This document shows positions 40,613 through 48,935 of a stretch of DNA of 64,000 nucleotides, piece after piece. The position numbers and the translations under genes were made by a program. The stretch's first letter is position 1; each line of letters begins with the position of its first letter. Under the pieces are notes generated by a model. The model did not search any database and was not told the origin of the DNA. It was given only the letters and a program-made list of their open reading frames with translations. Source of the DNA: Microbispora oryzae (lineage in GTDB: Bacteria > Actinomycetota > Actinomycetes > Streptosporangiales > Streptosporangiaceae); the NCBI RefSeq assembly GCF_017896165.1, contig NZ_JAFCNB010000016.1:1-64000 (forward strand), given 5' to 3'.

Positions 40613-42331
40613 ATGATGAAGCGAGCGAAGGTCACCGTGATCGGCGCCGGTCCCGCCGGCTGTGTGGCCGCCCTGACCCTGCACAGGCTCGGCCACGAGG
40701 TCGAGGTCTACGAGAAGGGCCACTTCCCCCGATACCGGGTCGGTGAGTCGTTCCTGCCCGGAACGCTGTCGGTCCTGCACCGGCTGGGCCTCCAGGAGAA
40801 GATCGACGCGGCGGGCTTCGTGAAGAAGCCCTCGGCGACCTTCCTGTGGGGTCAGGACCAGGCGCCCTGGACGTTCTCCTTCGCCACCCCCAAGACGGCC
40901 CCGTGGGTCTTCGACCACGCCATCCAGGTCAGGCGCGAGGAGTTCGACGCGCTCCTGCTCGGCGAGGTGCGCGAGCGCGGGATCGCCGTCCACGAGGGCA
41001 CCGCCGTCACCGACGTGGACGTCTCCGGCCCGGACGGCGTCACGCTGAAAGTGCGGCAGGGCGACGACTCCCGCGTGGTCGAGAGCGACTTCGTCATCGA
41101 CGCGGGCGGCGCCGGCAGCCCGCTGGCGCGCCAGCTCAAGATCCGCCGCTACGACGAGTTCTACAAGAACTTCGCCGTGTGGTCCTACTTCAAGCGCAAG
41201 GAGCCGTTCGAGGGCGACCTCAAGGGCACCACTTTCTCGATCACCTTCGAGGACGGCTGGGTCTGGATGATCCCGCTCAAGGACGACAAATACAGCGTCG
41301 GCCTGGTGGTCGACCGGTCCATGGCGGGCAAGGTCAAGGAACTGGGCCCGGAGCGCTTCTACCGCGAGACCCTGGCCAAGGCCGTCCGCGCCACGGCCAT
41401 CCTCGGGGACGCGGACATGATCGACGAGGTACGCATCGTCCACGACTGGTCCTACGACTCCGAGTGGTTCTCCGCCGGCCGCTACTTCCTGTGCGGCGAC
41501 GCGGCCTGCTTCACCGACCCGCTGTTCTCCCAGGGCGTCCACCTGGCCACCCAGTCCGCGGTCTGCGCGGCGGCCGGGATCGACCGGATCACCCGGCACG
41601 AGGACGAGCGCGACGCGGTCCACGCCTGGTACAACCGCAGCTACCGCGAGACCTACGAGCAGTACCACGAGTTCCTGGCCTCCTTCTACACCTTCGCCTC
41701 CTTCACGGAGCCGGAGTCGGAGTTCTGGCTCAAGCGCCGGATCAGCGAGTCGGACGACGACCGGTTGAGCCGCCTGCGGTGGTTCAACCGGCTGGTGGCG
41801 GACGACTCCGCGAACCCGGAGGCCTCGGTGGCCGACTTCCGCGACCGGGCGTCGACGATGATCGCCATCGGCCGGCACCAGCGGAAGGATCTGAGCGACG
41901 AGTTCTCCGAGAACGAGCTCAACTTCGCCCGGGTGCGCTGGATCAGCGGGCTCACCAAGCAGCTGAACCGCATCACGCGGCTCCAGTGGACCGGCGACGA
42001 GGTGCGGCTCAAGCCCTACTACAAGGTCGAGCCGCTGAGCTTCCGGCTGGAGCGCAAGCAGGTGCTGGCCAACGAGGACGACCTCGATATGATCAAGTTC
42101 CCGGTCGGGGAGGAGCAGCGGGAGATCTTCCAGAGCGTCACCAAAGAGACGGTGAGCTACCGCACCCTGATCAAGCAGCTCAACGACTCCGGGATGCAGG
42201 AGGTGAGCTCGCAGATCGTCATCCGGCTGTTCGAGGCGGGCCTGCTGTCCGGCTTCGACAAGAAGGACGAGCGCGTCTTCATCCAGGATCGCCTGCGCTT
42301 CGACGGCGTCGGCGTCGAGTACGAGGTCTGA
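40613..42331 (+). CDS. Flavin-dependent halogenase, CmlS-like
   Basis: 572 residues (ATG 40616 also possible, better spaced from AGGAAGG). FAD motif GAGPAG (11-16), RYRVGESFLPG (40-50), active-site lysine region FVKKPSATFLWG (K71/K72), halogenase signature WVWMIP (216-221), and GDAACFTDPLFSQGVH (295-310) with D302. An extra C-terminal domain of about 190 residues follows. The length and these features resemble CmlS, the chloramphenicol halogenase, whose class acts on carrier-bound acyl groups and can bind FAD covalently. Halide and position are unknown. Confidence 0.9.
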   Translation: MMKRAKVTVIGAGPAGCVAALTLHRLGHEVEVYEKGHFPRYRVGESFLPGTLSVLHRLGLQEKIDAAGFVKKPSATFLWGQDQAPWTFSFATPKTAPWVFDHAIQVRREEFDALLLGEVRERGIAVHEGTAVTDVDVSGPDGVTLKVRQGDDSRVVESDFVIDAGGAGSPLARQLKIRRYDEFYKNFAVWSYFKRKEPFEGDLKGTTFSITFEDGWVWMIPLKDDKYSVGLVVDRSMAGKVKELGPERFYRETLAKAVRATAILGDADMIDEVRIVHDWSYDSEWFSAGRYFLCGDAACFTDPLFSQGVHLATQSAVCAAAGIDRITRHEDERDAVHAWYNRSYRETYEQYHEFLASFYTFASFTEPESEFWLKRRISESDDDRLSRLRWFNRLVADDSANPEASVADFRDRASTMIAIGRHQRKDLSDEFSENELNFARVRWISGLTKQLNRITRLQWTGDEVRLKPYYKVEPLSFRLERKQVLANEDDLDMIKFPVGEEQREIFQSVTKETVSYRTLIKQLNDSGMQEVSSQIVIRLFEAGLLSGFDKKDERVFIQDRLRFDGVGVEYEV

Positions 42332-42333
42332 GC

Positions 42334-42900
42334 ATGGATTTCACGCACGGCCCCACCGCCACGCTGGTCTACCTCGCCGGGATCGGCAACTCCGGGCCGG
42401 GGCACTGGCAGGCCCGGTGGCACGCCCGGGTGCCGGGGGGCGTCTGGGTGGAGCACAGCTCCTGGGACGACCCCGTCCGCGACGTGTGGGTGCGCGACCT
42501 CGACGAGGCCCTGCGCGCGGTCGAGGGTCCCAAGATCCTCGTCGCGCACAGCCTCGGCTGCGCGCTGGTGCCGCAGTGGGTCGCGGAGCACGCCGACGAG
42601 TGCGAGGACGCGGGCGTGGCAGGCGCCCTCCTCGTCGCCCTGCCCGATCCGGGCGGGCCCGAGTTCCCTTCGCAGGCGGTGGGGTTCGACGCCCCCAAAT
42701 ACCAGCGGCTGCCGTTCCCGGCGGTCGTGGTGGCCAGCGAGGACGACCCGTACGGCTCGCTGGGACACGCCACCGAGGTCGCCGGGATCATGGGCGCCGA
42801 CCTGGTGAACGTCGGGCGCAAGGGACACATCAACGCCGACTCCGGCCTGGGCGACTGGCCCGAGGGCTGGGCCCTGCTCACCGGGGCCTTCACCGGCTGA
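42334..42900 (+). CDS. RBBP9/YdeN-like serine hydrolase
   Basis: 188 residues from ATG 42334, three bases after the halogenase stop. YLAGIGNSGPGHWQARW at the start, nucleophile motif VAHSLGC, acid in ASEDDPYGS and His in RKGHINADSG match the small RBBP9/YdeN hydrolases. It could hydrolyse a carrier thioester, proofread like a type II thioesterase, or remove a protecting acyl group. It is the last gene of the operon, directly before the terminator. Confidence 0.86.
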   Translation: MDFTHGPTATLVYLAGIGNSGPGHWQARWHARVPGGVWVEHSSWDDPVRDVWVRDLDEALRAVEGPKILVAHSLGCALVPQWVAEHADECEDAGVAGALLVALPDPGGPEFPSQAVGFDAPKYQRLPFPAVVVASEDDPYGSLGHATEVAGIMGADLVNVGRKGHINADSGLGDWPEGWALLTGAFTG

Positions 42901-42907
42901 CCGCCCG

Positions 42908-42937
42908 CCGGGCCCGGGACGCGGATCCCGGGCCCGG
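42908..42937 (+). terminator. Terminator of the biosynthetic operon
   Basis: Perfect 12-bp arms CCGGGCCCGGGA / TCCCGGGCCCGG around a 6-base loop, 7 bp after the last stop codon. Confidence 0.8.
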
Positions 42938-43093
42938 CCGCGCCTGGCCCCCCGCACGATGACCGTGTTTCGGGTACGTCAAGGGCGTGATGCGTTCGAT
43001 ACACAGGACCTCACGGTGCGTCATGGCGATGGAACGGCGCGTGGTGATCCTCCTGTGTGACAGGTTGTCAGACGGCAGGCGGGAGAGACCGGT

Positions 43094-43462
43094 ATGGCGT
43101 CCATCTTCGATCAGATCGGCGGGGCCGGAGCGGTGCACGCGACGGTGGAGGAGTTCTACACCCGTGTGGTGGGCGACCCCGCCCTCCAGGGCTACTTCGC
43201 GGACGTCGACATGAAGAAGCTCAAGGCCCACCAGCGGAGTTTCGTCGCCGCCGCGCTCGGCGGCCCGCAGGAGTATCGCGGGAAGTCGATGCGCGAGGCC
43301 CACGCGGGACTGAAGATCCCGGGGGAGCACTTCGACCTGGTGGTTGGTCATCTGGCCGGGGCACTCGCCGCGTGCGGCGTGCCGGCGGAGACCATCGGCG
43401 CCATCGCGTCGGCCCTGGCCCCGCTCAAGGCGGAGATCGTCGACGGCGCCGCGGTCGCGTGA
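43094..43462 (+). CDS. Group 1 truncated hemoglobin
   Basis: 122 residues. The start is the ATG at 43094. It shows the trHb group 1 pattern SIFDQIGGAGAVHATVEEFYTRVVGDPALQGYF, helix with MKKLKAHQRSFVAAALGGP, and REAHAGLKIPGEHFDLVVGHL where H69 (AHAGL) is near the distal/proximal heme pocket. Such proteins bind heme and detoxify NO or carry O2. It stands alone between two multi-gene operons and converges on the ABC operon with 16 bp between stops. Confidence 0.9.
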   Translation: MASIFDQIGGAGAVHATVEEFYTRVVGDPALQGYFADVDMKKLKAHQRSFVAAALGGPQEYRGKSMREAHAGLKIPGEHFDLVVGHLAGALAACGVPAETIGAIASALAPLKAEIVDGAAVA

Positions 43463-43478
43463 CGCCCGGCCCGTCGCC

Positions 43479-45260
43479 TCAGCCCACCTGGTAGCCCTCC
43501 GCCTGGATGGCGAAGAGACCGGCGTACAGACCGCCGAGGCGGAGCAACTCGTCGTGGGAACCGCGCTCGGCGACCTGTCCCTCGTCGAGGACCACGATCA
43601 GGTCGGACTCCCGGATCGAGCCCAGGCGATGGGAGATAAGGAGATTTGTCCGGCCCGCCCGGTGCCGGCGCAGCCCACTGTGGATCTCGTGCTCCGCCTC
43701 CGCGTCGAGACCGGAACTGGGTTCGTCGAGGATGAGCAGATCCCGCCCGCCCCTGAGGTAGGCGCGGGCCAGCGCGAGCCGCTGCCACTGGCCGCCGGAC
43801 AGGTGGACGCCCGTCTCGCCGCCGTCGAGGAAGATCCGGGACAGCAGGGTGTCGTAGCCGCGCGGCAGCGCGGCGACGAAACCGGCGGCCCCCGCCCGTC
43901 CGGCCGCCTCGGCTATCCGGTCGCGATCGCCCATCGCGGCGAGGTCGCCGAGGCCGATGTTCTCCGCCGCGCTCATGTCGTAGGTCATGTAGTCCTGGAA
44001 GACCGAGCCGATCCGCCGGCGCAGCTCCGCCGGGTCGAGGTCCCTGAGGTCGGCGCCGTCCCAGAGGATCGAACCGCGGTCCGGGTCGTACATCCGGCAC
44101 AGCAGCTTGACCACCGTGCTCTTCCCCGCGCCGTTGCGCCCGACGAGGCCCACCGAGCGGCCGTACGGGACGGTGAACGAGACACCCCGCAGCACCCATT
44201 CGTGCTCGGGGGAGTAGCGGAACCAGACGTCGCGGAACTCGATGCCCCGGGCCAGCGCGGGCACGGGCCGTGGGTCGGGCCGCACCGGAAGGTCCGGCAC
44301 GGCCGTGAGCACCGTCAGGTAGTGGCCGAAGAGCAGCGTCTGCCCGTGGATCGTCGCGATCTCGCCGACCAGGCCGGTGATCGCCGCCTGCACTCCGGCG
44401 ACGGCGGCCACGAACAGCGAGATGTCCCCGACGGTCCGGCCGCCGCCGAGCGTCTCCACCAGGGTCCAGAGCAGACCGGCTCCCGCCAGCAGCGCGCTCG
44501 CGCCCCCCATGACGCCCTGCACGGTCAGCTCCCGGCGGTCCGCGCGGCGGCGCTCGGCGTTGGCGGTCGTGCGCTGCTCGCGCATCAGCCCGCGCAGGTG
44601 GCCCGCGAGGCCGAACAGCCTGATCTCCTTGGCGGCCGGCACGCTCAGCAGCAGATCCTGGTAGAAGAGCTCCCTGCGCTCGTTGGGGCCTATCCCGATC
44701 AGCATCGCGGCGCGGCGCCGGGACAGCCAGATCTCGGCCGCCAGGGCGGGCGCCGCGGTGATCGCCACCAAGGCGGCCATCCACGGGCTGATCAGCGCGA
44801 GCGCCCCGAGGAACGCGGCGCAGGCCAGCGCCGACCTGACGACGCCGAAGGCCGCCATGACCACCATGCCGGGCGTCGCGCCGCCGTACTGCAGGGCGAG
44901 CCTGAGCGTGTCGAGGAAAGCGGGATCCTCGAACCTGGCCAGCCCGGCGAACCGTTCGGTGGCGCGGAACAGGCGGTCCTGCGCGACGACGCCGACGCGG
45001 CGGCCGATCTCCTCCCGCAGGTAGAGGGTGACCTGGGGAAGGACCGCCGCCGCCGTCCCGCATCCGGTCAGGGCCGCGCCCAGCCAGGCGATCGCGGCCG
45101 GCGTCGCCGCACCGTGGGTGAGCAGGTCGAGCACCGCCCTGGTCAGCCAGGCGACGGCCGGCGGGATGAGCGCGCCGGCCGCGGTGAGCGCTCCGTAGGC
45201 GGCCAGCCGCGCCCGGCCCGACTCCCAGGCCAGCCGGACAGCCGCCCAGACGGCTCTCAC
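43479..45260 (-). CDS. ABC exporter, fused membrane and ATPase domains
   Basis: 593 residues from GTG 45260. Six helices (residues about 15-300) are followed by the ATPase: Walker A GLVGRNGAGKST, signature LSGGQWQRLALARA, Walker B LLILDEPSSGLD and the switch His in SHRLGSIRESD. No C39 peptidase domain is attached, unlike many bacteriocin exporters. The start overlaps the redoxin stop (GTGA). It is the last gene of the minus-strand cysteine-rich peptide operon and the natural export step. Confidence 0.93.
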   Translation of the reverse strand: MRAVWAAVRLAWESGRARLAAYGALTAAGALIPPAVAWLTRAVLDLLTHGAATPAAIAWLGAALTGCGTAAAVLPQVTLYLREEIGRRVGVVAQDRLFRATERFAGLARFEDPAFLDTLRLALQYGGATPGMVVMAAFGVVRSALACAAFLGALALISPWMAALVAITAAPALAAEIWLSRRRAAMLIGIGPNERRELFYQDLLLSVPAAKEIRLFGLAGHLRGLMREQRTTANAERRRADRRELTVQGVMGGASALLAGAGLLWTLVETLGGGRTVGDISLFVAAVAGVQAAITGLVGEIATIHGQTLLFGHYLTVLTAVPDLPVRPDPRPVPALARGIEFRDVWFRYSPEHEWVLRGVSFTVPYGRSVGLVGRNGAGKSTVVKLLCRMYDPDRGSILWDGADLRDLDPAELRRRIGSVFQDYMTYDMSAAENIGLGDLAAMGDRDRIAEAAGRAGAAGFVAALPRGYDTLLSRIFLDGGETGVHLSGGQWQRLALARAYLRGGRDLLILDEPSSGLDAEAEHEIHSGLRRHRAGRTNLLISHRLGSIRESDLIVVLDEGQVAERGSHDELLRLGGLYAGLFAIQAEGYQVG

Positions 45261-45784
45261 GCGCCCAGGCCGTCCATGCTCGTGCCGCTCGCGACGACGG
45301 TGCGGGAGGCGTCGACCAGCGCGAACGCGGGAAACCCGTTGACCGACAGCGCCCGGGTGAGGCCGCCGCCGGACGTCTCGATCACCACGCGGGCGACGGG
45401 TTCGAGCGCGGCCCGCTCGGCCGCGACCTCCTCCTCGCGTCCCGCCAGCACGGCGAGGACCGACGCTCTGCCGCCCGCGCGGTTCTTGGCCGCCTCGACG
45501 AACGACGGCATGCGCTCGGCACAGGCCGGGCAGCCCGGCGAGAAGACGCCCACGAGTGTGGACGTCCCGGAGAACGCGTCGTCGGAGACGGTCTCCCCGT
45601 CCGTGGTGACGGCGGTGAACGGCCCGACGGGCGAGCCCGCCGGGGCCATCACCGCCGGCCCGCGGCCGAGCGCGGACAGCGCCTCCGAGTGCTCCCGGAG
45701 CCTGCGGATGATGCCCACGGAGAGGACCAGGTCGACGGCGCACAGGACGCCGACGAGCACGACGAGGGCGATGAGGAAGGGCAT
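45257..45784 (-). CDS. Membrane-anchored thioredoxin-fold protein (TlpA/MauD-like)
   Basis: 175 residues with AGGGAGA upstream on its strand. One N-terminal membrane helix (PFLIALVVLVGVLCAVDLVLS) places the rest outside. The active site is GVFSPGCPACAERMPSF, a CPAC redox motif; the fold continues with VNGFPAFALVDASRTVVASG including the cis-Pro. It should form or isomerise disulfides in exported proteins. Together with the MauE-like protein it makes a probable oxidation pair for the cysteine-rich peptide encoded upstream. Confidence 0.9.
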   Translation of the reverse strand: MPFLIALVVLVGVLCAVDLVLSVGIIRRLREHSEALSALGRGPAVMAPAGSPVGPFTAVTTDGETVSDDAFSGTSTLVGVFSPGCPACAERMPSFVEAAKNRAGGRASVLAVLAGREEEVAAERAALEPVARVVIETSGGGLTRALSVNGFPAFALVDASRTVVASGTSMDGLGA

Positions 45785-45864
45785 GGGATCTCCCTGCTCG
45801 GGCCGGATGGGAAGACAACAGGACTCATAGAAAGGCGAAGGGACTCATGGAAAGGCGACGGCGC

Positions 45865-46332
45865 TCATCGGCCGGGCCGCCGCAACGGCCTCAGGACGAC
45901 GCCCAGGACCAGCTCGGCCGGTACGAAGCCGCGCTGGCGCGAGTCGAGGCTGGCATGGGGGTTGTCGCCGAGGACGACCAGATGGCCGGCGGGCACCCGG
46001 TCCGCGTCCCGGAGCGCGGGCGCGTCCGCGACCCGCGCGGGCACGGGATCGCCCCCGACCGCCGCGACCCGCTTGACGTGCCACCTGTGTCCGGGCTCCG
46101 GCTGGTGGGCCCGCGGCCGCGGCGCCTCGACCACCACGACCTCGCCGGTCCGCACGCTCCGGGGCGGCACGCGGCGCACCAGGACACGATCCCCGGCGCG
46201 CAGGCTCGGCCGCATGCTGTCACCGGAGACGTCGACCACCACGAACCGCCGCCGCAGCAGGGCGACCGCGGCCAGGCCGCAGACCGACGCGGACAGCGAC
46301 ACGGCCACGGCGACGAGCACGACCGTCAGCAC
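45865..46332 (-). CDS. S26-family signal-peptidase-like protease
   Basis: 155 residues. One membrane helix (VVLVAVAVSLSASVCGLAAVAL) precedes the S26 core: catalytic Ser in SGDSMRPSL, catalytic Lys in WHVKRVAAVGGD, and LGDNPHASLDSR near the end. It is shorter than housekeeping signal peptidases (LepB), which suits a dedicated enzyme. The operon context suggests it cuts the leader of the small peptide at an Ala-x-Ala site. Confidence 0.9.
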   Translation of the reverse strand: MLTVVLVAVAVSLSASVCGLAAVALLRRRFVVVDVSGDSMRPSLRAGDRVLVRRVPPRSVRTGEVVVVEAPRPRAHQPEPGHRWHVKRVAAVGGDPVPARVADAPALRDADRVPAGHLVVLGDNPHASLDSRQRGFVPAELVLGVVLRPLRRPGR

Positions 46333-46366
46333 GGCGCGGGTCCCCGCGCGACCGGGCGGGCCGCGC

Positions 46367-46930
46367 TCACCGGCTCTCCCCGGCGAGCCCGAAGAGGTCG
46401 GCGATGTCTCCCGACAGCACGACCAGGACCGTGACCAGCAGCGCGGCCAGGGCCGCGACCACCGCTCCGGCCGGCTCGACCGTCCCGCCGGTGGGGACGA
46501 GGACCGTGAGCGTCAGGCCGCAGAGGGCGACGGTGGCGAGCACGGCGTTCCGCGCGAGGTCCGCGGGCCCCACCGGCAGGTTCCGGCCGCCGAAGCAGCG
46601 GCACGGCACCGCCAGGCCGCGGCGGATCGCCCCGCGGATCACGAAGGAGAACGCCGCGAGGGCGGCCAGCGCCAGCGCGAACCCGGCGGGCGCCGTGGCG
46701 GGAACGGCCGCCAGCACGACGACCGCCGCCTCCACGGCCGCCACGACCGCGGGCACCGCCGCCGCCGGGCGGCGGGCCGCCGGGCGGCGGGCCGCCGTAC
46801 GGCCGGGCAGCAGTCGCGCCGTCGCCTCGGCGAACCGCGACCAGGATTCCCGCCCGCGCACTTTCGAGGCGACCGAGACCAGGAAGGTCAGTCCGACGGT
46901 CATCCGGCAGGCGAGGAGCAGGTAGTCCAC
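46367..46930 (-). CDS. MauE/DoxX-family redox membrane protein
   Basis: 187 residues if GTG 46930 is used (VDYLLLACRMTVGLTFLVS, as MauE-type proteins begin); the frame is open to 47014, with GTG 46963 an alternative. Four membrane helices are evident. VPCRCFGG carries a CxC redox pair near the middle, as in MauE. Tandem repeats encode RRPAARRPAA at about residue 50. MauE is needed for disulfide formation in methylamine dehydrogenase light chain; here it probably works with the CPAC protein. Confidence 0.85.
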   Translation of the reverse strand: MDYLLLACRMTVGLTFLVSVASKVRGRESWSRFAEATARLLPGRTAARRPAARRPAAAVPAVVAAVEAAVVVLAAVPATAPAGFALALAALAAFSFVIRGAIRRGLAVPCRCFGGRNLPVGPADLARNAVLATVALCGLTLTVLVPTGGTVEPAGAVVAALAALLVTVLVVLSGDIADLFGLAGESR

Positions 46931-47032
46931 GGATTCCCCGTTCGGCTTGGCTCGGGTGGTCACGCGCCGCCCCACGCGGCGGGGGGCGCGGGCCGCGCGG
47001 ACGTCGCCCGCCACGGCCCGCCGTACCCGGCC

Positions 47033-47230
47033 TCAGCAGGCCTGGGAGTAGCAGTAATAGCCGTAGTTGCCCCCGTAGCAGCAGATCTGCCGCACGCCGT
47101 TGTTGCAGGGGCAGTTCGGGCCGGGCTGGCTGTAGCCCGGACACCAGCACGGCACCGCGGCCGACGCCTCGGTCCTCGGCACCAGGCGGGCGAGCAGGCG
47201 GTCACCCCAGGACTGGAACGTGCGAACCAT
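47033..47230 (-). CDS. Cysteine-rich precursor-like peptide
   Basis: 65 residues from ATG 47230 with GAGGAGGGAG upstream on its strand. The first 26 residues (FQSWGDRLLARLVPRTEASAA) look like a leader with basic and hydrophobic residues and a possible ASA|A cut. The last 39 residues contain eight cysteines (PCWC, NCPC, ICC, YYC and a final C-terminal Cys) plus Gly, Tyr, Asn. It heads the MauE/S26/redoxin/ABC operon. A role as an oxidised, cleaved and exported peptide is inferred; a MauA-like small subunit is the alternative. Confidence 0.8.
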   Translation of the reverse strand: MVRTFQSWGDRLLARLVPRTEASAAVPCWCPGYSQPGPNCPCNNGVRQICCYGGNYGYYCYSQAC

Positions 47231-47662
47231 CGGACTCCCTCCTCACGGCTGATCAGGCGAAGCAGCCGCTCTCACGTTCTCACCGGGGTGCCGGAGATCA
47301 ACGCGGTGAGGCCCTGGCGGCGGCGCGCGGGGCCCGGCGGTCAACCGCCTCGGCGCCGTGACGTGCGGGGTCGCCGCCGGCGGTGCGGGCGGGATGACAC
47401 GCGTGGTCATGAAAGGTTCAGGGGCGACAGGGGGCGCCGCCGGAAACCCGTACGTCATCCGCGGGCCGCGCCCGCCCCGGCCGGCCCGGTCTGGCGCCGG
47501 ACCCCCCGCCCTTGACATCATGACCGATCATGGGAGCGGCCGCTCGGCCGCCCGACCGTCCCGAGACGGAACCCGGCCGCGATCATGACCGTCGGCGCGG
47601 TGGTTCCCCGGCCGGGTGGGGGAAGGACCGGTCCGACAACAGGTGCGAGAGGAGAGCGGCAC
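47231..47662. other. 432-bp divergent intergenic region
   Basis: No gene is seen. It must hold the promoter of the cysteine-rich peptide operon and that of the mannosyltransferase gene. CTTGACATCATGACCGATCATG near 47512-47533 offers a TTGACA-like element and a repeated ATCATG (47517-47522, 47528-47533), possibly a regulator site. No clear -10 follows. Confidence 0.45.
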
Positions 47663-48892
47663 GTGACGGCGTTCGCCCAGGAGACCGACCGCGATCCGGA
47701 ACGCGGGGAGCCGGCCGGGCCGGTCCGGCAGGAGCCCGAGCACGGGGACGCGAGTCCTCCGCCCGGCGAGGTCGCCGCCGAGCCGGTATGGAGGAGCGCC
47801 ACCGCCAGGGACGCGCTGCTGATGTGGATCGGCAGCAGGGCCGGCATGATCATTGTGGCTGTATACGGGATCCTGCTCGTCTCCGGCCAGAACCACGCCC
47901 CGCTGCTGGAGCGGTGGAAGTACTGGGACGTCGATCTCTTCCGGAAGATCGCCCAGTTCGGCTACGACGGCGACCCCGACCTGCCGCCCGATCCCGGGTT
48001 GCCCGCCATCTTCCCCGGACTGCCGCTGGCCCTGCGCGCGGTCCATCTGGTGATCGACGACTGGACCCTGGCCGGGCTGATCATCTCGTTCGTCGCCGGC
48101 GGGGTGGCCGTGGTGGCGCTGGCCCGGCTCGCCGACCTGGAGGGTCCCACCGGCGCGGGGCGCTGGGCCGTGCTGGCCCTGCTGCTGTGCCCGCCCGCCG
48201 TCTTCCTCTTCGCCGGCTACTCCGAGGCGCTCTTCCTCGCCTTCGCGCTGCCCGCCTGGCTGGCCGCCCGGCGCCGCGCCTGGCCGCTGGCCTGCGCGCT
48301 GGCCGCCGGGGCGTCCTGCGTGCGGATCACCGGCCTGTTCCTGGCGGTGGCGCTGATCGTCGAGTTCGTCGTGAGCCGGATCCGGCGGGACGGCTGGGCG
48401 GGCTGGTGGCGAGGGCTCTGGCTGGCGCTGCCGTTCGCGCCGCTCTTCGCGTACGCCGCCTACCAGTACACCCGTACGGGCAACTGGCTGGCCTGGAACC
48501 ACGCCCAGGAGACCGGCTGGGGCCGGAAACTGGTCTGGCCGTGGGACGCGTTCCGCACCACATGGGACTCCACCGGCGGCGACGAGGGGTTCGCGCCGAT
48601 GTTCCGGATGGAGATCGCGGCGGCGATCGTGGGGATCCTGCTGCTCCTCTGGCTGCTGTTCGCCCGCCGCTGGGCCGAGTTCGTCTATGTGGGACTGCAG
48701 GTCGGCGTGCTGGTCACCTCGACGTTCTACATGTCGATTCCCCGCTCGGCGCTGCTGTGGTGGCCGTTGTGGGTCCTCATCGGCCGGGCGGGCGCCCGCC
48801 GCCGTTCGGTGATAATCCTCTACGCCACGGTGATCGGGCCGCTCATGGTGACGATGCTGATGTCCTTCATGAACAGCTCCTGGACCGGCTGA
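47663..48892 (+). CDS. PIG-V-like integral membrane mannosyltransferase
   Basis: 409 residues from GTG 47663 after GAGGAGAG. A hydrophilic, proline-rich N-terminus (about 45 residues) precedes about nine helices. Family features are RWKYWDVDLFRKIAQFGYDGDP (acidic motif in the first loop), AIFPGLPLALRA, GYSEALFLAFALPAW and ARRRAWPLACALAAGASCVRITGL. These match PIG-V/GT-C mannosyltransferases using polyprenyl-phosphate mannose. The target glycan or protein is unknown. Confidence 0.85.
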   Translation: MTAFAQETDRDPERGEPAGPVRQEPEHGDASPPPGEVAAEPVWRSATARDALLMWIGSRAGMIIVAVYGILLVSGQNHAPLLERWKYWDVDLFRKIAQFGYDGDPDLPPDPGLPAIFPGLPLALRAVHLVIDDWTLAGLIISFVAGGVAVVALARLADLEGPTGAGRWAVLALLLCPPAVFLFAGYSEALFLAFALPAWLAARRRAWPLACALAAGASCVRITGLFLAVALIVEFVVSRIRRDGWAGWWRGLWLALPFAPLFAYAAYQYTRTGNWLAWNHAQETGWGRKLVWPWDAFRTTWDSTGGDEGFAPMFRMEIAAAIVGILLLLWLLFARRWAEFVYVGLQVGVLVTSTFYMSIPRSALLWWPLWVLIGRAGARRRSVIILYATVIGPLMVTMLMSFMNSSWTG

Positions 48893-48896
48893 CCGG

Positions 48897-48926
48897 GCGT
48901 CCCCGGCCCATGTGGGCCGGGGACGC
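48897..48926. terminator. Bidirectional terminator between mannosyltransferase and protease genes
   Basis: Fourteen-base perfect arms GCGTCCCCGGCCCA / TGGGCCGGGGACGC with a 2-base centre, lying between the convergent stops at 48892 and 48936. Confidence 0.8.
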
Positions 48927-48935
48927 GTATCGGCG

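Noticed and set aside
43344-45830. An 828-codon plus-strand open frame over the ABC transporter and redoxin
   Set aside because: Antisense shadow; the minus strand carries Walker A/B, the signature motif and CPAC.
46740-46800. Tandem GGGCGGCGGGCCGCC units as a CRISPR or satellite
   Set aside because: Only about two 15-base units in frame inside the MauE-like gene, encoding RRPAA repeats; no spacers. No CRISPR array is present anywhere in the window.
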